A stretch of 64,000 nt of DNA from positions 2,845,936 to 2,909,935 of the forward strand of contig NZ_OY763420.1 in the NCBI RefSeq assembly GCF_963667585.1, given 5' to 3'. Within the stretch, counting starts at the first letter, position 1. Each line of letters opens with the position of its first letter. Below are positions 34,515 through 43,856 of this stretch, one piece after another. The notes under the pieces were generated by a model, which was not told the DNA's origin, searched no databases, and saw nothing but the letters and a program-made list of their open reading frames with translations. This DNA comes from an uncultured Dethiosulfovibrio sp. GTDB lineage: Bacteria; Synergistota; Synergistia; Synergistales; Dethiosulfovibrionaceae. The position numbers were made by a program, and so were the translations under genes.

Positions 34515-36245
34515 CTATATCGCCCAGCCCAAGGATTCCTCCTGGATATCCCAGAGCCTCGAGTAAAGCCCCCTACGCTCCAGGAGCTCCTGATGGGTTC
34601 CGCTCTCCACTATCTTCCCTCTGTTCAGGACGACGATGGAGTCGGCCCGGCATATGGTCTTAAGCCTGTGGGCCACCACTACGACGGTCCTGCCCTCTAC
34701 GAGGTTGTCTATGGCCCTCTGTATCTCAAGCTCGTTCTCCGGGTCCAAAGACGCTGTGGCCTCGTCCAGTAGGACCACCGGGGAGTTCTTGAGGAATGCC
34801 CTGGCGATGGAGATCCGCTGTTTCTCCCCTCCCGAGAGGGTACATCCTCCCTCTCCGACCACCGTGTCGTACCCAAGGGGGAGTTTCATGATGAAGTCGT
34901 GGCAACAGGCCCGCTTGGCGGCCTCCTGGACCTCCTCCATGGACGCTCCCTCCCTGCCGAAGCGGATGTTGTTCCCTATGGTGTCCTGAAAGAGGTAGAC
35001 GTCCTGAAACACCATGGAAATCCTTCCCATCAGCGCCTCCGGGTCCAGTGTCTTGACGTCCTCCCCTCCGAAGGTAACCTTGCCGGTGTTGACGTCGTAG
35101 AACCGGGCTATCAGCTTCAGCATCGTGCTCTTTCCGCTGCCCGACGGTCCGACAAGAGCTGTGAGTGAGCCCTGAGGTATGGACAGGGATAGATCCTTTA
35201 TTACCGTCGCTTCCTGGTAGCCGAAGGAAGCGTGGTCGAAGTTTATGGAGCAGTTTCCCGACGGCTTTTTCGATCCCCTCATGACCTTTTCGGAGCGGAG
35301 CTTTAGAATCCTCTCCCCTGCCTGCTCGGCGTATTTGAGCTCCGAGTAGTTTATCAGCGCCATGGTAAGGGGATCGAAAACCCGAGATCCCACCACGAGG
35401 AAGGTCACGAACACCATCGGGTCCAAGGTCCCGCCCGAGATGAGGTAGACCCCGGTCATTATCATCACAGTCAGGCCGACCCTGGCGCAGGCTATGGCAG
35501 CCATGACCAGCGGTCCGACCAGCCCCTCTATGCGGATGCTCTCCTTCATGAGGTTTCTGAAGGCCCTCTCCAGCCGGACGAAGCGGCTTCCGGTCAGGTT
35601 GTAGGCCTTAACCACCCTTATGCCGTAGAGGTATTCCTGAAGCCTGTTGGACGCGTCGTGTTTGGCCTTCATGTGCTTTGCCCCGAGCATCCTGAGCACC
35701 TTTGTCGCAACGGTCAGGACCATCAGGCCGATGGGGAGAACGGAGAACATGGCCAGGGCCATCCTCCAGTCTAAAAACCAAAGTCCGGTGAAGGCGATTA
35801 ACGGCAGTATCAGTGCTCCAACCAGCTGGGGGACGAAGTGGGATACCGCCTGTTCCAGAAGGGCGAAGTCCCCCATTATCATGTTGGCCATGTCCCCTGG
35901 GTCCCTGCCGGAGAGGTAGCCCAGGGGGAGCTTTCTCAGGTGCTCCGCCAGTGTCGCCCTTCCCTTCGCCGCCATGGAGTAGGCCCCTCTATAGTTGGCC
36001 CGGTACGCCGGGACCTCCCCTATGAACACCACGACGGTGTAGGCCAGCAGGGCGCCGCATATCCACCACAGCCCCGATATGTCCAGTGGCTCTCCCGCCC
36101 CGAAGCCCCTGAACAGGATGTGTATCCCCTGTAGGACCAGTATGAAAGGCCCCAGGTTGATCAGATTCGATAGGGCCGTGAAGGCTATGGGCTTTATCAG
36201 GCTGGAGCGGTTTCCAGCGGTTATATTTTCGAAAAATCTCATCAT
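34515..36245 (-). CDS. ABC exporter half-transporter, second subunit
   Basis: The start is set at ATG 36245, which overlaps the stop of the upstream ABC gene (ATGA), giving 576 residues. Residues 1-310 hold six membrane helices. The nucleotide-binding domain has Walker A GPSGSGKST, signature LSGGEKQR, Walker B VVLLDEATASLDPENE and the His-loop VVAHRL. Together with the adjacent half-transporter it probably forms a heterodimeric exporter. The operon starts with a TetR regulator, which favours export of a toxic compound or a siderophore-like molecule. Confidence 0.88.
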   Translation of the reverse strand: MMRFFENITAGNRSSLIKPIAFTALSNLINLGPFILVLQGIHILFRGFGAGEPLDISGLWWICGALLAYTVVVFIGEVPAYRANYRGAYSMAAKGRATLAEHLRKLPLGYLSGRDPGDMANMIMGDFALLEQAVSHFVPQLVGALILPLIAFTGLWFLDWRMALAMFSVLPIGLMVLTVATKVLRMLGAKHMKAKHDASNRLQEYLYGIRVVKAYNLTGSRFVRLERAFRNLMKESIRIEGLVGPLVMAAIACARVGLTVMIMTGVYLISGGTLDPMVFVTFLVVGSRVFDPLTMALINYSELKYAEQAGERILKLRSEKVMRGSKKPSGNCSINFDHASFGYQEATVIKDLSLSIPQGSLTALVGPSGSGKSTMLKLIARFYDVNTGKVTFGGEDVKTLDPEALMGRISMVFQDVYLFQDTIGNNIRFGREGASMEEVQEAAKRACCHDFIMKLPLGYDTVVGEGGCTLSGGEKQRISIARAFLKNSPVVLLDEATASLDPENELEIQRAIDNLVEGRTVVVVAHRLKTICRADSIVVLNRGKIVESGTHQELLERRGLYSRLWDIQEESLGWAI

Positions 36246-38041
36246 ACTGCCTTCTTCCTTCCAAGTCCCCATTCCCTGGCGCTGGTGTGGGCGGTCCACA
36301 TCCTGTGGTACAGATCGCCGTTAGCCACGAGCTCGCCGTGGGTTCCCTCCTCGGATAGCCGTCCCTCTTTGAGGACCACTATGTGGTTGGCCTCCCTGAT
36401 GGTGGACAGCCTGTGGGCTATGATTATGACCGTCTTGTCCTTTATCAGCTCTTTAAGGGCCAGCTGCATTTTGTGCTCGTTCTCCGGGTCGGCGAAGGCG
36501 GTGGCTTCGTCCAGGACCAGTATGGGAGAGTTTTTGAGTATGGCCCTTGCTACCGTGACCCTCTGCTCCTCACCGCCGGATAGGTAGACTCCTCCCTCGC
36601 CTATGAGGGTGTCGTAACCCTTCGGCAGCCTCTCTATAAAGTCGTGGCACTGGGCCGCCTTGGCCGCGGCGATAACCTGATCCCTTGTGGCGTCGGGATT
36701 GCCCAGGAGGATGTTGTTGTATATGGAGTCGAAAAACAAAAAGGTGTCCTGAAACACGAAGGAAACGGTCTCCATGAGCTTTTCCGTCCCCATGTCCCTT
36801 ATGTCCACCCCTCCTACGGAGATGGATCCCTTGTCCACGTCCCAGAACCTAGGTATGAGGTTTGCGGCGGTGGATTTGCCCGATCCCGATGGTCCGACCA
36901 GGGCCGTCACCTGTCCCTGTCTTGCGGTGAAGGTCAGGTCACCCAGGGCCTCTATCCTGGTGGACTCGCCGTGAGTTCCGTAGGAAAAGGACACGTTGTC
37001 GAAGGACACGTCGTAGCTGGAGGGAGTCTTGGGGTTGTTCGGCTCCGATACCTCCGGCTCGGCCAGTATGGCGTCTATTCGATCCACTCCCTCGGAGATG
37101 TCCCTGAGGGTGGAGGATATATACATTATCTTGTAGAGCGGGGCCGCCATGGCCGGGGCCATTATGACGAAAAAAAGCACCGTGAGGCCAAGGGACAGGT
37201 CGCTGGGCCTACGGCTCAGCAGATATACCCCTACGGGGAGGACGAAGGCCACGAAGGACGTCAGAATCGTCCTGAACAGTATAAATCCGTTTTGAAACTG
37301 GTCGGTGAACTTGGTGACCATCTGGCTGTAGTCCACCATGTCCCGGTAAAACTGCCTGAACGAGTGGACCGTTCTTCCGAACACCTTCACCGCAGGCATT
37401 CCCCTGACGTACTGTATGGCCGAGGCGTTGATTCGCTCCAGCGAGTCGTAATACGCCTTCATCATCCTCTTGCCCCTATCGCCTGTCATCATGGAGGCCT
37501 GGGCCCCAAAGCCCAGGAGCACCGCCAGGATACAGGCGGAGGTTATCCAGGGGTTGAGTGAGAACATGGCGACGGCGGTTATAACGACTGTAGCGACGAC
37601 GTTGACCAGGTCCGGTATCTTGTGGGCCACGAAGTTCTCTATCTTCTCAACGTTCTGCTCCAAGGTCTTCTTTATGGCCCCTGTGGAGGTCCTGGATAGA
37701 TACCCGAGGTGCAGTTTCCCCAGATGGTCCGCCAGTGCTACCCTCAGGCCGTAGAGTATCCTGAAGGCCGCTACGTGGGACGCCATGGCGCTGACGTAGA
37801 GAAAGGCCATAGACGCCGCTATCCCCAGGAAAGCCCATATACCCCAGAACTTCATGGTGTAGCTATCGACCTTCGACAGGTCGCCCCAGTGGTTCATGAG
37901 TTGGGCCAGAATGTGGTAGGCCGACAGGTATGGAACCAGGGCGAACACCGCACTGATGGCCGACAGCCCTCCGGACAGCACCAACAGCCCCTTTTTCTCG
38001 CCGGCTATCTGGAGCAGTCGGCTGAATCCTCTTTTTCTCAA
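36242..38041 (-). CDS. ABC exporter half-transporter, first subunit
   Basis: The 599-residue protein has six helices in the first ~320 residues, then Walker A GPSGSGKST, signature YLSGGEEQR, Walker B ILVLDEATAFADPENEH and His-loop IIAHRL. The AFADPENEH D-loop region is common in IrtAB/YbtPQ-like siderophore transporters. Both subunits keep the catalytic Glu, so neither site looks degenerate. It starts 13 bases after the TetR gene. Confidence 0.88.
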   Translation of the reverse strand: MRKRGFSRLLQIAGEKKGLLVLSGGLSAISAVFALVPYLSAYHILAQLMNHWGDLSKVDSYTMKFWGIWAFLGIAASMAFLYVSAMASHVAAFRILYGLRVALADHLGKLHLGYLSRTSTGAIKKTLEQNVEKIENFVAHKIPDLVNVVATVVITAVAMFSLNPWITSACILAVLLGFGAQASMMTGDRGKRMMKAYYDSLERINASAIQYVRGMPAVKVFGRTVHSFRQFYRDMVDYSQMVTKFTDQFQNGFILFRTILTSFVAFVLPVGVYLLSRRPSDLSLGLTVLFFVIMAPAMAAPLYKIMYISSTLRDISEGVDRIDAILAEPEVSEPNNPKTPSSYDVSFDNVSFSYGTHGESTRIEALGDLTFTARQGQVTALVGPSGSGKSTAANLIPRFWDVDKGSISVGGVDIRDMGTEKLMETVSFVFQDTFLFFDSIYNNILLGNPDATRDQVIAAAKAAQCHDFIERLPKGYDTLIGEGGVYLSGGEEQRVTVARAILKNSPILVLDEATAFADPENEHKMQLALKELIKDKTVIIIAHRLSTIREANHIVVLKEGRLSEEGTHGELVANGDLYHRMWTAHTSAREWGLGRKKAV

Positions 38042-38054
38042 ACGAATAACCTCC

Positions 38055-38681
38055 TTAATTCCGGTCTCCCTGTGGACAGAGCCCTCGGAGGACCATAGAG
38101 GTCAGGTCCTTGAGGTACTTCTCGTCGGAGACCATATCGTAACTTCCGTGCTTTACGTGTTCCTCTATGTGTCCGTGATATTCCCACCAGACGTGGACGG
38201 CGCCGCATATCATCACAGTGACGCTCAGAGGCGAGATGTCGTCTCGGATCTCCCCTCTGGCCTGGGCTTCTTTTATGGATTTCTCATACCATTTATGGAT
38301 ATCCTCCTCTCCAGACCAGGGGGCGTCGTCGCCCTCCAGCCTGCCCCAGTTCGCCATGCGGACCATGTTGGGGTTGTCCCTGTAGAAGGCGAAGGAGGTC
38401 TTTATCATGTCCTCTATGAAGTTCTCCGCCGTCCCCTCCGGTGGTATAGCGCCGCCTTTGCCCTCGCTCCAGCCCTTGACTATCCTCTCCTTTACCGCTC
38501 TGTACAGCTCATCCTTTGAGTGGAAGTGAAACAGCACTAAAGGCCCGGAGGCCCCGCTTCTTCTGGCTATCTCCCTTATTGAGGCCCCTGCGAATCCCCT
38601 TTCCGCAAAGACCGACTCCGCCCCGTCCAGTATGGCTTTCTTGGTTCCCTCAGGATCCCTTATAGCCCTCTTCTCCTTCAT
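38055..38681 (-). CDS. TetR-family transcriptional regulator
   Basis: The 208-residue protein has an N-terminal helix-turn-helix (ILDGAESVFAERGFAGASIREIARRSGASGPLV is the typical TetR span, residues about 14-46). The C-terminal ligand domain is helical. It is the first gene of the ABC exporter operon, and a dyad overlaps its own promoter, so autorepression and ligand-induced export are likely. The ligand is unknown. Confidence 0.88.
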   Translation of the reverse strand: MKEKRAIRDPEGTKKAILDGAESVFAERGFAGASIREIARRSGASGPLVLFHFHSKDELYRAVKERIVKGWSEGKGGAIPPEGTAENFIEDMIKTSFAFYRDNPNMVRMANWGRLEGDDAPWSGEEDIHKWYEKSIKEAQARGEIRDDISPLSVTVMICGAVHVWWEYHGHIEEHVKHGSYDMVSDEKYLKDLTSMVLRGLCPQGDRN

Positions 38682-38700
38682 AGTTATCCCCCTCTTACTT

Positions 38701-38743
38701 ACTTATCGTTTGGTAAGTTACTACCATATAACATTTTTGTCAA
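38701..38743 (-). promoter_or_regulatory. TetR/ABC promoter with overlapping operator
   Basis: Minus-strand TTGACA (38738-38743), 17 bases, TAACTT (38715-38720). The dyad ACTTA-N8-TAAGT at 38701-38718 overlaps the -10 box, as expected for a TetR repressor site. Confidence 0.65.
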
Positions 38744-38750
38744 GACCGGA

Positions 38751-38794
38751 AATAGCAAAGGGCCGGAACCCTTAGGCTCCGGCCCTCCGCTATT
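38751..38794 (-). terminator. Hairpin between the chemoreceptor gene and the tetR promoter
   Basis: GGGCCGGA pairs with TCCGGCCC, inside an outer AATAGC/GCTATT pair. It probably ends the chemoreceptor transcript. The T tract is short. Confidence 0.55.
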
Positions 38795-38805
38795 TCTTTA
38801 GGACA

Positions 38806-39014
38806 CCTGTAAAAACTCTAATTTGAGTCCCCTCGGAGAGACCGTCCCGCCTTCGCCCTGTTTCGTACGAACCGCCTCGGAGGGCACGTCCTGTGCCCCC
38901 TCGGCTTGGGGCGACGTCCTGTCGCCCCATCCGTACTACACGACGGCATGTCGACTATACGGGCTCAAATGGGCTACGTCGGAACGATCTCTCCGAGGAG
39001 CAGCGTTTTTAGAG
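38806..39014. repeat. Dispersed palindromic element, copy C
   Basis: It is in the same orientation as copy A, with ends CCTGTAAAAACTC and GTTTTTAGAG and the arms CTCGGAGAGACCG and GGAACGATCTCTCCGAG. The centre has two tandem stem-loops with the same GTCCT loop: GGGCAC-GTCCT-GTGCCC, then GGGGCGAC-GTCCT-GTCGCCCC. The outer CCCTTTAG at 39018-39025 contains the stop codon of the chemoreceptor gene. Confidence 0.85.
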
Positions 39015-39021
39015 AGACCCT

Positions 39022-41055
39022 TTAGTTCTTTACCGCCAGTCCCGATCCTTTTGTGTGGAACTTTTTGAGCTCCGTCTCTATGGACTGGGCCAGCTTCGCC
39101 AGTTTCTCCGCCTCTTTTGCCACGTTCTCGGAGGCCTGGGCTGTCTCCTGAGAGGATCCCCTTATGGAGCTCACCTTCTCCGCCATCTCCACGGTGGACT
39201 TGGACGCCAGATCCACGGCGTTGGACATCTCGTTGGACGACGCAGCCTGTTCCTGGGAGGTCGCGGCGATGTTCTGCATCGCTCCGTTGACGGTCTTTAT
39301 GCTTTCCAATGTCCGTTCGAGGCCTACTCTGGCCTCCGATGCCTTTCCTACAGTTTCCTTCATGACGGCCTCGTTTTCTTTGGTTATGGATATAGATTCT
39401 TTGGCCTGTTTCTGGAGGTCTCCAATGAGCTCGTCGATCTTCCCCGCGGCGTGGCTCGATTCCTCCGCAAGCTTTCTGACCTCCTCCGCCACTACCGCGA
39501 AGCCTCTGCCTGCCTCTCCTGCCCTCGCTGCCTCTATGGCTGCGTTCAGGGCCAGCAGGTTCGTCTGATCGGCGATGGAGTTTATGGTGTCGATGAAGCC
39601 GGTTATCTTTTGAACCGACTCGGCCAGGCTGTTCATCTTTTTGACTGTCTGCTCGGATTTCTTGCCAACCGACTCGACCCCGTCTATGACCACCGATACC
39701 AGCTTAACCGCTCCTTCGGCGGTCTCGGTGGCGGTGGCGGTGGCCTCGGTTCCCTGGGTGGCCGAATCGGCGGCCATGTGGGCGCTGGAGGAAACCTCCT
39801 CCACTCCTGCGTTGGTCTCCTCCAACGAGGCGGCGTTGGTCTCCGCCAGGACCACCATCTCCTGGACCGCCTGTTTCACCTCGTCCATGGAGGCACTGGT
39901 CTGCTCACTCAGGGCCGCAAGTCCCGATGAGCTGTTGCTTATGTGGGTGGACTCTCCCGCCACGTGTTCTATGGTGGACCGGAAGCCGTCAACCATATCG
40001 GCGAGGGCCAGTATCATGTGCCCCAGTTCGTCTTTTGCCCTGTAGCCTATGGACCGTGGGTCCACCGTCAGGTCTCGATCCTTTATGGACGCCGCCATGG
40101 TGGAGACCTTTCTCAGGGGAGACACTATGCCCTTATAGGTCAGGACCACGGTGATCAAGGTGGTTATCAGGGCGACGAGGGATATTATAAGAAGAGGTAC
40201 GGTCAAAGACCTCACCAGTGAGACTATGGCGCTGTGAGGGTACAGTATGGCCAGCGATATCCCCCATGGAGTCGAGGTGTAGAAGGCGGTGTGCCGTCCG
40301 TTCAGGTCCACCTCTAAGGCGCCGGTCTGGCCGGAGGTCATCCGCCGTCCCAGTTCCGCCACGTCTGGCTCTGACTTGTCGGTGAGCTTTGCCTTCATGA
40401 CGTCCTCTTCCACCGGCCCCGCTATGACCATTCCCTCGCCGCTTAGGAGGATCCCCTTGCCCTGTCCCAGGATGGTGAGCTTTTTGGTGAACTCCACCAG
40501 ATGCTCTATCCCCACGTCCGCACCGACGGTGCCGATCAGGTTACCCTGGTCGTCGTATACCAACGTGCTGAGTGAGATTACCGGCTGTTTGGTGGTCACG
40601 TCGATATAGGGCTCGGTAACCCCTATTTTGCCCTTGCCCAGCTTTTGGGCCAGGACGTACCAGCTTCTCTTTCTTGCGTCAAAGCCCTCAGGTGCGACCA
40701 GCCTGTGGCTTGTGGCGAAGTCTCCGTTGCTCTCGAAGCCGAAGTAGAGGTCCTGGAAGCCCCGTTTTGAGTTTCGGCCCAGAGATTCGACCATGACGTC
40801 CTGCATGTCGGTGAAGCTCCTCTTGCCCTCTCGCCACGCCTGGGCGATGGCCATGGCGTTGTTGTCGATGATCCCTGCTAGCATGTCGAAGTGCTCCTTG
40901 ACGGTCTCCGACGCCCCTCTGACGGTCTCCATCCCCGTCTCGTCCACCTGGTTTCTGAGGATCCTGTCTCCTCTAAGGAAGGTCGTTCCTCCCATGCCGA
41001 CAAGGGTCAGCACCAGTATGACCATCAGTAGGCCAAACCTGTGGCGTATAGTCAT
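39022..41055 (-). CDS. Methyl-accepting chemotaxis protein with Cache sensor
   Basis: The 677-residue protein has a membrane helix at about 8-28, a periplasmic double-Cache-like sensor at about 35-280 ([22 protein letters not shown]), a second helix at about 283-308, a HAMP region and a long coiled-coil signalling domain. The hairpin tip is [20 protein letters not shown], the CheA/CheW contact. Small polar ligands such as amino or carboxylic acids are usual for this sensor. It is a single-gene unit. Confidence 0.92.
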   Translation of the reverse strand: MTIRHRFGLLMVILVLTLVGMGGTTFLRGDRILRNQVDETGMETVRGASETVKEHFDMLAGIIDNNAMAIAQAWREGKRSFTDMQDVMVESLGRNSKRGFQDLYFGFESNGDFATSHRLVAPEGFDARKRSWYVLAQKLGKGKIGVTEPYIDVTTKQPVISLSTLVYDDQGNLIGTVGADVGIEHLVEFTKKLTILGQGKGILLSGEGMVIAGPVEEDVMKAKLTDKSEPDVAELGRRMTSGQTGALEVDLNGRHTAFYTSTPWGISLAILYPHSAIVSLVRSLTVPLLIISLVALITTLITVVLTYKGIVSPLRKVSTMAASIKDRDLTVDPRSIGYRAKDELGHMILALADMVDGFRSTIEHVAGESTHISNSSSGLAALSEQTSASMDEVKQAVQEMVVLAETNAASLEETNAGVEEVSSSAHMAADSATQGTEATATATETAEGAVKLVSVVIDGVESVGKKSEQTVKKMNSLAESVQKITGFIDTINSIADQTNLLALNAAIEAARAGEAGRGFAVVAEEVRKLAEESSHAAGKIDELIGDLQKQAKESISITKENEAVMKETVGKASEARVGLERTLESIKTVNGAMQNIAATSQEQAASSNEMSNAVDLASKSTVEMAEKVSSIRGSSQETAQASENVAKEAEKLAKLAQSIETELKKFHTKGSGLAVKN

Positions 41056-41104
41056 ATCTTCACCTCCTGAATGTGTGAGACCTGTGACCTTTCTCTATTG
41101 TCTG

Positions 41105-41134
41105 ATTATATCCCAAAGGAATGGCCTATCTCAA
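41105..41134 (-). promoter_or_regulatory. Promoter of the chemoreceptor gene at 39022
   Basis: Minus-strand TTGAGA (41129-41134), 18 bases, TATAAT (41105-41110). It is sigma-70-like; no sigma-28 pattern was seen. Confidence 0.6.
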
Positions 41135-41138
41135 GAAA

Positions 41139-41182
41139 GATAGCCAGCGGAGGACCGATAGTTCGGCCCTCCGCTGGCTATC
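41139..41182 (-). terminator. Terminator of the Co/Ni transporter operon
   Basis: The 15-bp arms GATAGCCAGCGGAGG and CCTCCGCTGGCTATC begin at the stop codon of the last gene. Confidence 0.8.
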
Positions 41183-41844
41183 TACCCAGGTATCAGCTGT
41201 CTGAGGTTCATTTGCAGGCTTCCATCGGTCACTTTTTCTATGAAGTTCCTGTCGTGGGAGGAAATCAGGTATCCTCCCGGAAAATCCTTGAGGGCCAGAA
41301 CGAGCCTGTCGGTAGCATTCTGGTCCAGCCCGGCGGAGGGCTCGTCGAGAAGCAGAAAGGAGGGTTTCATGGAGAGCACCGTGGCCAAAGATCCCAGTTT
41401 TTTCTGCCCTCCTGATAGGGTATAGGGAGGGCAGTTGGCCAGGTCCTCTATCCCCAGGGAGCGAAGCACCTCCATGGAAAGCTCCTTTGCGCTATTTTTA
41501 TCCAACCCCGAATTTAGAGGGCCGAAGGCCACGTCGTCCAGGAGGGTCGGGCAGAAAAGTTGGTCGTCAGGATCCTGAAAGACCATCCCTATACGGCTCC
41601 GCAGCTCTGCCCATCCCTGTTCGTCCTGAAGGACCTTTCCCATAAGGGAGATGGTTCCGCTTTGGGGAACTAAAAGGCCCATGATAACCCTGAAGAGGGT
41701 GGTTTTGCCAGATCCGTTGTGTCCCCTGAGGGCCAGCCGTTGATTTTCCTGGACCGAGAGGGACAGGTTCTCCAGTATGGTCTGCCCAGGCCTGTAGGAA
41801 AAACAGATGTCTTGTATCTCCAGAAAGCTCAAAGGATCAAGCAC
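41182..41844 (-). CDS. cbiO: Cobalt/nickel ECF transporter ATPase (CbiO-like)
   Basis: The 220-residue ABC ATPase has Walker A GHNGSGKTT, Q-loop MVFQDPDDQLF (the energy-coupling-factor type), signature TLSGGQKK and Walker B FLLLDEPSAGLD. It ends early, about 50-60 residues shorter than many CbiO proteins. It powers CbiM/NikL/CbiQ and overlaps the cbiQ end by 16 bases. Confidence 0.88.
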   Translation of the reverse strand: MLDPLSFLEIQDICFSYRPGQTILENLSLSVQENQRLALRGHNGSGKTTLFRVIMGLLVPQSGTISLMGKVLQDEQGWAELRSRIGMVFQDPDDQLFCPTLLDDVAFGPLNSGLDKNSAKELSMEVLRSLGIEDLANCPPYTLSGGQKKLGSLATVLSMKPSFLLLDEPSAGLDQNATDRLVLALKDFPGGYLISSHDRNFIEKVTDGSLQMNLRQLIPG

Positions 41845-42548
41845 CCCCCGAATATGGCCACCAGGCCGCCGAAGCGGGCTATATCGGGCAACCCCATAGG
41901 CCGAGCCTCGTGTACCGTGGGGAAGGATCCGTCAAACCCCCTCAGGGTGAGGGCGTCGTTCACCCTCATGGATCGGTCGTAGCTCTTTACCAAGAGGGAG
42001 CCCACCAGGGAAGCGGCGGTCTTTAGTCCCATTTTTGACAGTCCCGGTCTGTATCCTCTTAGTATCGCCGCCTCGTGGATACGCCTTTTTTCGTCGGCTA
42101 TGACGTGGACATACCGGGAACAGAAGTGGAGGAGCATCACCAGCTTAGAGGGCAGCCCCAGGTCTCTGAGCCCCTGGAGGATCAGGTGGAGAGGGCTGGT
42201 CCCCAGAAGTCCCATGAGAGCCATCACCATAGCGGTGCTCTTTAAGGTTATGACCGCCGCCAGCTCCAGGCCCTGGACGGAGGGCGACAAAGGACCCCAG
42301 GTTAGGCTGTTTCCTGGGGTGGTAAAGGGTAAGGTGAGCCACAGGGATAGGAGCAGTCCGTTGACCGCCGCAAGCCTTTTAGCTATGTCGATGGTCTTAA
42401 ACTTTCCGAGTGCCACCAGTATCAGGCCGTAGGCCACCATAAAGACGGCTGTCCTGATCTCCGAGGAGGCGGAAGCCGCCGCGGAGATCGAGAAAGCCAG
42501 GAGTATTTTCCACCTTGGGTCTATCCTGCCGAGTAGCGAATCAGCCAC
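41829..42548 (-). CDS. cbiQ: Cobalt/nickel ECF transporter T component (CbiQ-like)
   Basis: The 239-residue membrane protein contains DPRWKILLAFSISAAA near the N terminus and the two coupling motifs EAAILRGYRPG and NDALTLRGFDGS (A-x-x-x-R-G), which touch the ATPases. It overlaps its neighbours by a few bases. Confidence 0.9.
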   Translation of the reverse strand: MADSLLGRIDPRWKILLAFSISAAASASSEIRTAVFMVAYGLILVALGKFKTIDIAKRLAAVNGLLLSLWLTLPFTTPGNSLTWGPLSPSVQGLELAAVITLKSTAMVMALMGLLGTSPLHLILQGLRDLGLPSKLVMLLHFCSRYVHVIADEKRRIHEAAILRGYRPGLSKMGLKTAASLVGSLLVKSYDRSMRVNDALTLRGFDGSFPTVHEARPMGLPDIARFGGLVAIFGGCLIL

Positions 42549-43077
42549 GGCTCCTTCCCCACATAAAGGCCCCCACCAGGCCCACTATATATCCTATGCC
42601 TCCCAGTATCCTTGGGATGTCCGGCTTGGTCTGGGCCTTGTGGAGGTCGGAGATCATCTGTCTGAGAGGGGCTATTTCCGCCGCCACTGCCTTCTTTATG
42701 TCCTGCTCCGATATGGTTGACGAGATGGTCGAGGGAGCCTCTTTGACCTCCGCCGCAGGCTTCGGGGCGGCATCTCTGGCTATGTCCTCGTGGGCGACGT
42801 GCCCCATTCCGGCGTTGACGTTGACCTTGGCGGAGGTCGTGCCAGATGGTATGGCTACCGAGAAGGCCCCCGCTTCGTCGGTCTTCCCCTCCCCGACGGT
42901 TGCTCCGTCTGACTCAACGGTTACGATGGCATCCGCTATGGCTTCTCCGGTGCTGTAGAACGCCTCTCCTGTCACTGCGTCTCCCTCGAAGTTGGCCATC
43001 ATGAGGACGTTGTGTCCGAAGGCCGGGGAGACGGTGAGGCAAAACACAAGGGCTATAAGGTAATAAGATCTTCTCAC
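42541..43077 (-). CDS. NikL-like accessory subunit of the Co/Ni transporter
   Basis: The 178-residue protein has a signal peptide ending near SPAFG, a periplasmic Ig-like domain (GDAVTGEAFYSTGEAIADA, then GAFSVAIPSGT), a helical linker and a C-terminal membrane helix (LGGIGYIVGLVGAFMWG). This layout is that of NikL in NikMLQO-type nickel transporters, not of the shorter CbiN. The His beside the cleavage site could bind metal. It overlaps cbiM by four bases. Confidence 0.7.
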   Translation of the reverse strand: MRRSYYLIALVFCLTVSPAFGHNVLMMANFEGDAVTGEAFYSTGEAIADAIVTVESDGATVGEGKTDEAGAFSVAIPSGTTSAKVNVNAGMGHVAHEDIARDAAPKPAAEVKEAPSTISSTISEQDIKKAVAAEIAPLRQMISDLHKAQTKPDIPRILGGIGYIVGLVGAFMWGRSRG

Positions 43078-43691
43078 AGCAGTTCACCGCTCTTTCTTCC
43101 TATCATGTTCGGCCTTGTCCGGGCCAGAAATCCTATGGCCATAGCTCCTATCACTCCCTCTATTAGGGCCACCGGAAGGTGTGCCCAGACTATGAGCTTT
43201 GCGGCGACCGCAAAGTTCTCTCCCGTCAGGGCAAGGGCTCCGGCGGTCATGATCGCGGTGAGCAAGACCCCTCCGGCACTGCAAAGAAAGGCCCCTGACA
43301 GCAGTCCCCACTTGCCTTTTGAAACGAAGACCGCCCTGAAGATCGCCCCGAAGACCAGCCCCGGGAAGGCCATATCCATCACGTTGACCCCCAGGGTGGT
43401 CAGGCCGCCGAACTGAAACAGCACCGCCTGTAAAAACAGGGCGACCAGACAGGCTGGAAACACCGCCCAGCCTAATATGGCCCCCGATACGCCGTTCAGC
43501 AGCAGATGGACGCTGGACGGCCCCACCGATATGTGGATCAGGGAAGCCACGAATATCCCTGCCGACACGATGCCCGTGGCCGGAACGTCCTCTGCCTTGA
43601 TGGACCTCAGTCCTTTGACGGTGAAGCCCAGGGTAAGGGCCGCCCCTGCCGCCAGAACCGGAACGGACAGAACCCCCTCGGAAATATGCAA
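43074..43691 (-). CDS. cbiM: Cobalt/nickel ECF transporter S component (CbiM/NikM)
   Basis: The start is placed at TTG 43691, not GTG 43700. AGGAGG lies eight bases before it, and the product then begins MHISEGVLS, the invariant CbiM/NikM N terminus whose His2 and free amino group bind the metal. The 205-residue protein has about six helices and the family's GPSSVHLLLNGVSGAILG loop with a second metal-binding His. The presence of NikL leans toward nickel, but cobalt is possible. Confidence 0.9.
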   Translation of the reverse strand: MHISEGVLSVPVLAAGAALTLGFTVKGLRSIKAEDVPATGIVSAGIFVASLIHISVGPSSVHLLLNGVSGAILGWAVFPACLVALFLQAVLFQFGGLTTLGVNVMDMAFPGLVFGAIFRAVFVSKGKWGLLSGAFLCSAGGVLLTAIMTAGALALTGENFAVAAKLIVWAHLPVALIEGVIGAMAIGFLARTRPNMIGRKSGELL

Positions 43692-43735
43692 ATAACTCAC
43701 CTCCTGAAGTTTAGGCCATATAACAGGCCCAGAAG

Positions 43736-43764
43736 AGGATACAACGGTGTGCCATTTTTTGCAA
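43736..43764 (-). promoter_or_regulatory. Promoter of the Co/Ni transporter operon
   Basis: Minus-strand TTGCAA (43759-43764), 17 bases, TATCCT (43736-43741). No cobalamin or NiCo riboswitch was recognised in the short leader. Confidence 0.5.
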
Positions 43765-43817
43765 CGGTTTTGGTCAAACGTAGCACGACTTTCGTCGTCC
43801 TCGTTTGGGGTGAAAAC

Positions 43818-43852
43818 AGGGCCCCCTCTCCCGGTATCGGAGAAGGGGCCCT
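43818..43852 (-). terminator. Terminator of the GGDEF/HD-GYP gene
   Basis: AGGGCCCC-TCTCC pairs with GGAGA-GGGGCCCT. On the minus strand it is followed by TTTT. Confidence 0.75.
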
Positions 43853-43856
43853 TATG

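Noticed and set aside
36644-37561. 305-codon plus-strand frame inside the ABC exporter gene
   Set aside because: It is antisense to a clear ABC protein. The composition (many Gly, His, Arg, Val) is what GC-rich antisense frames give.
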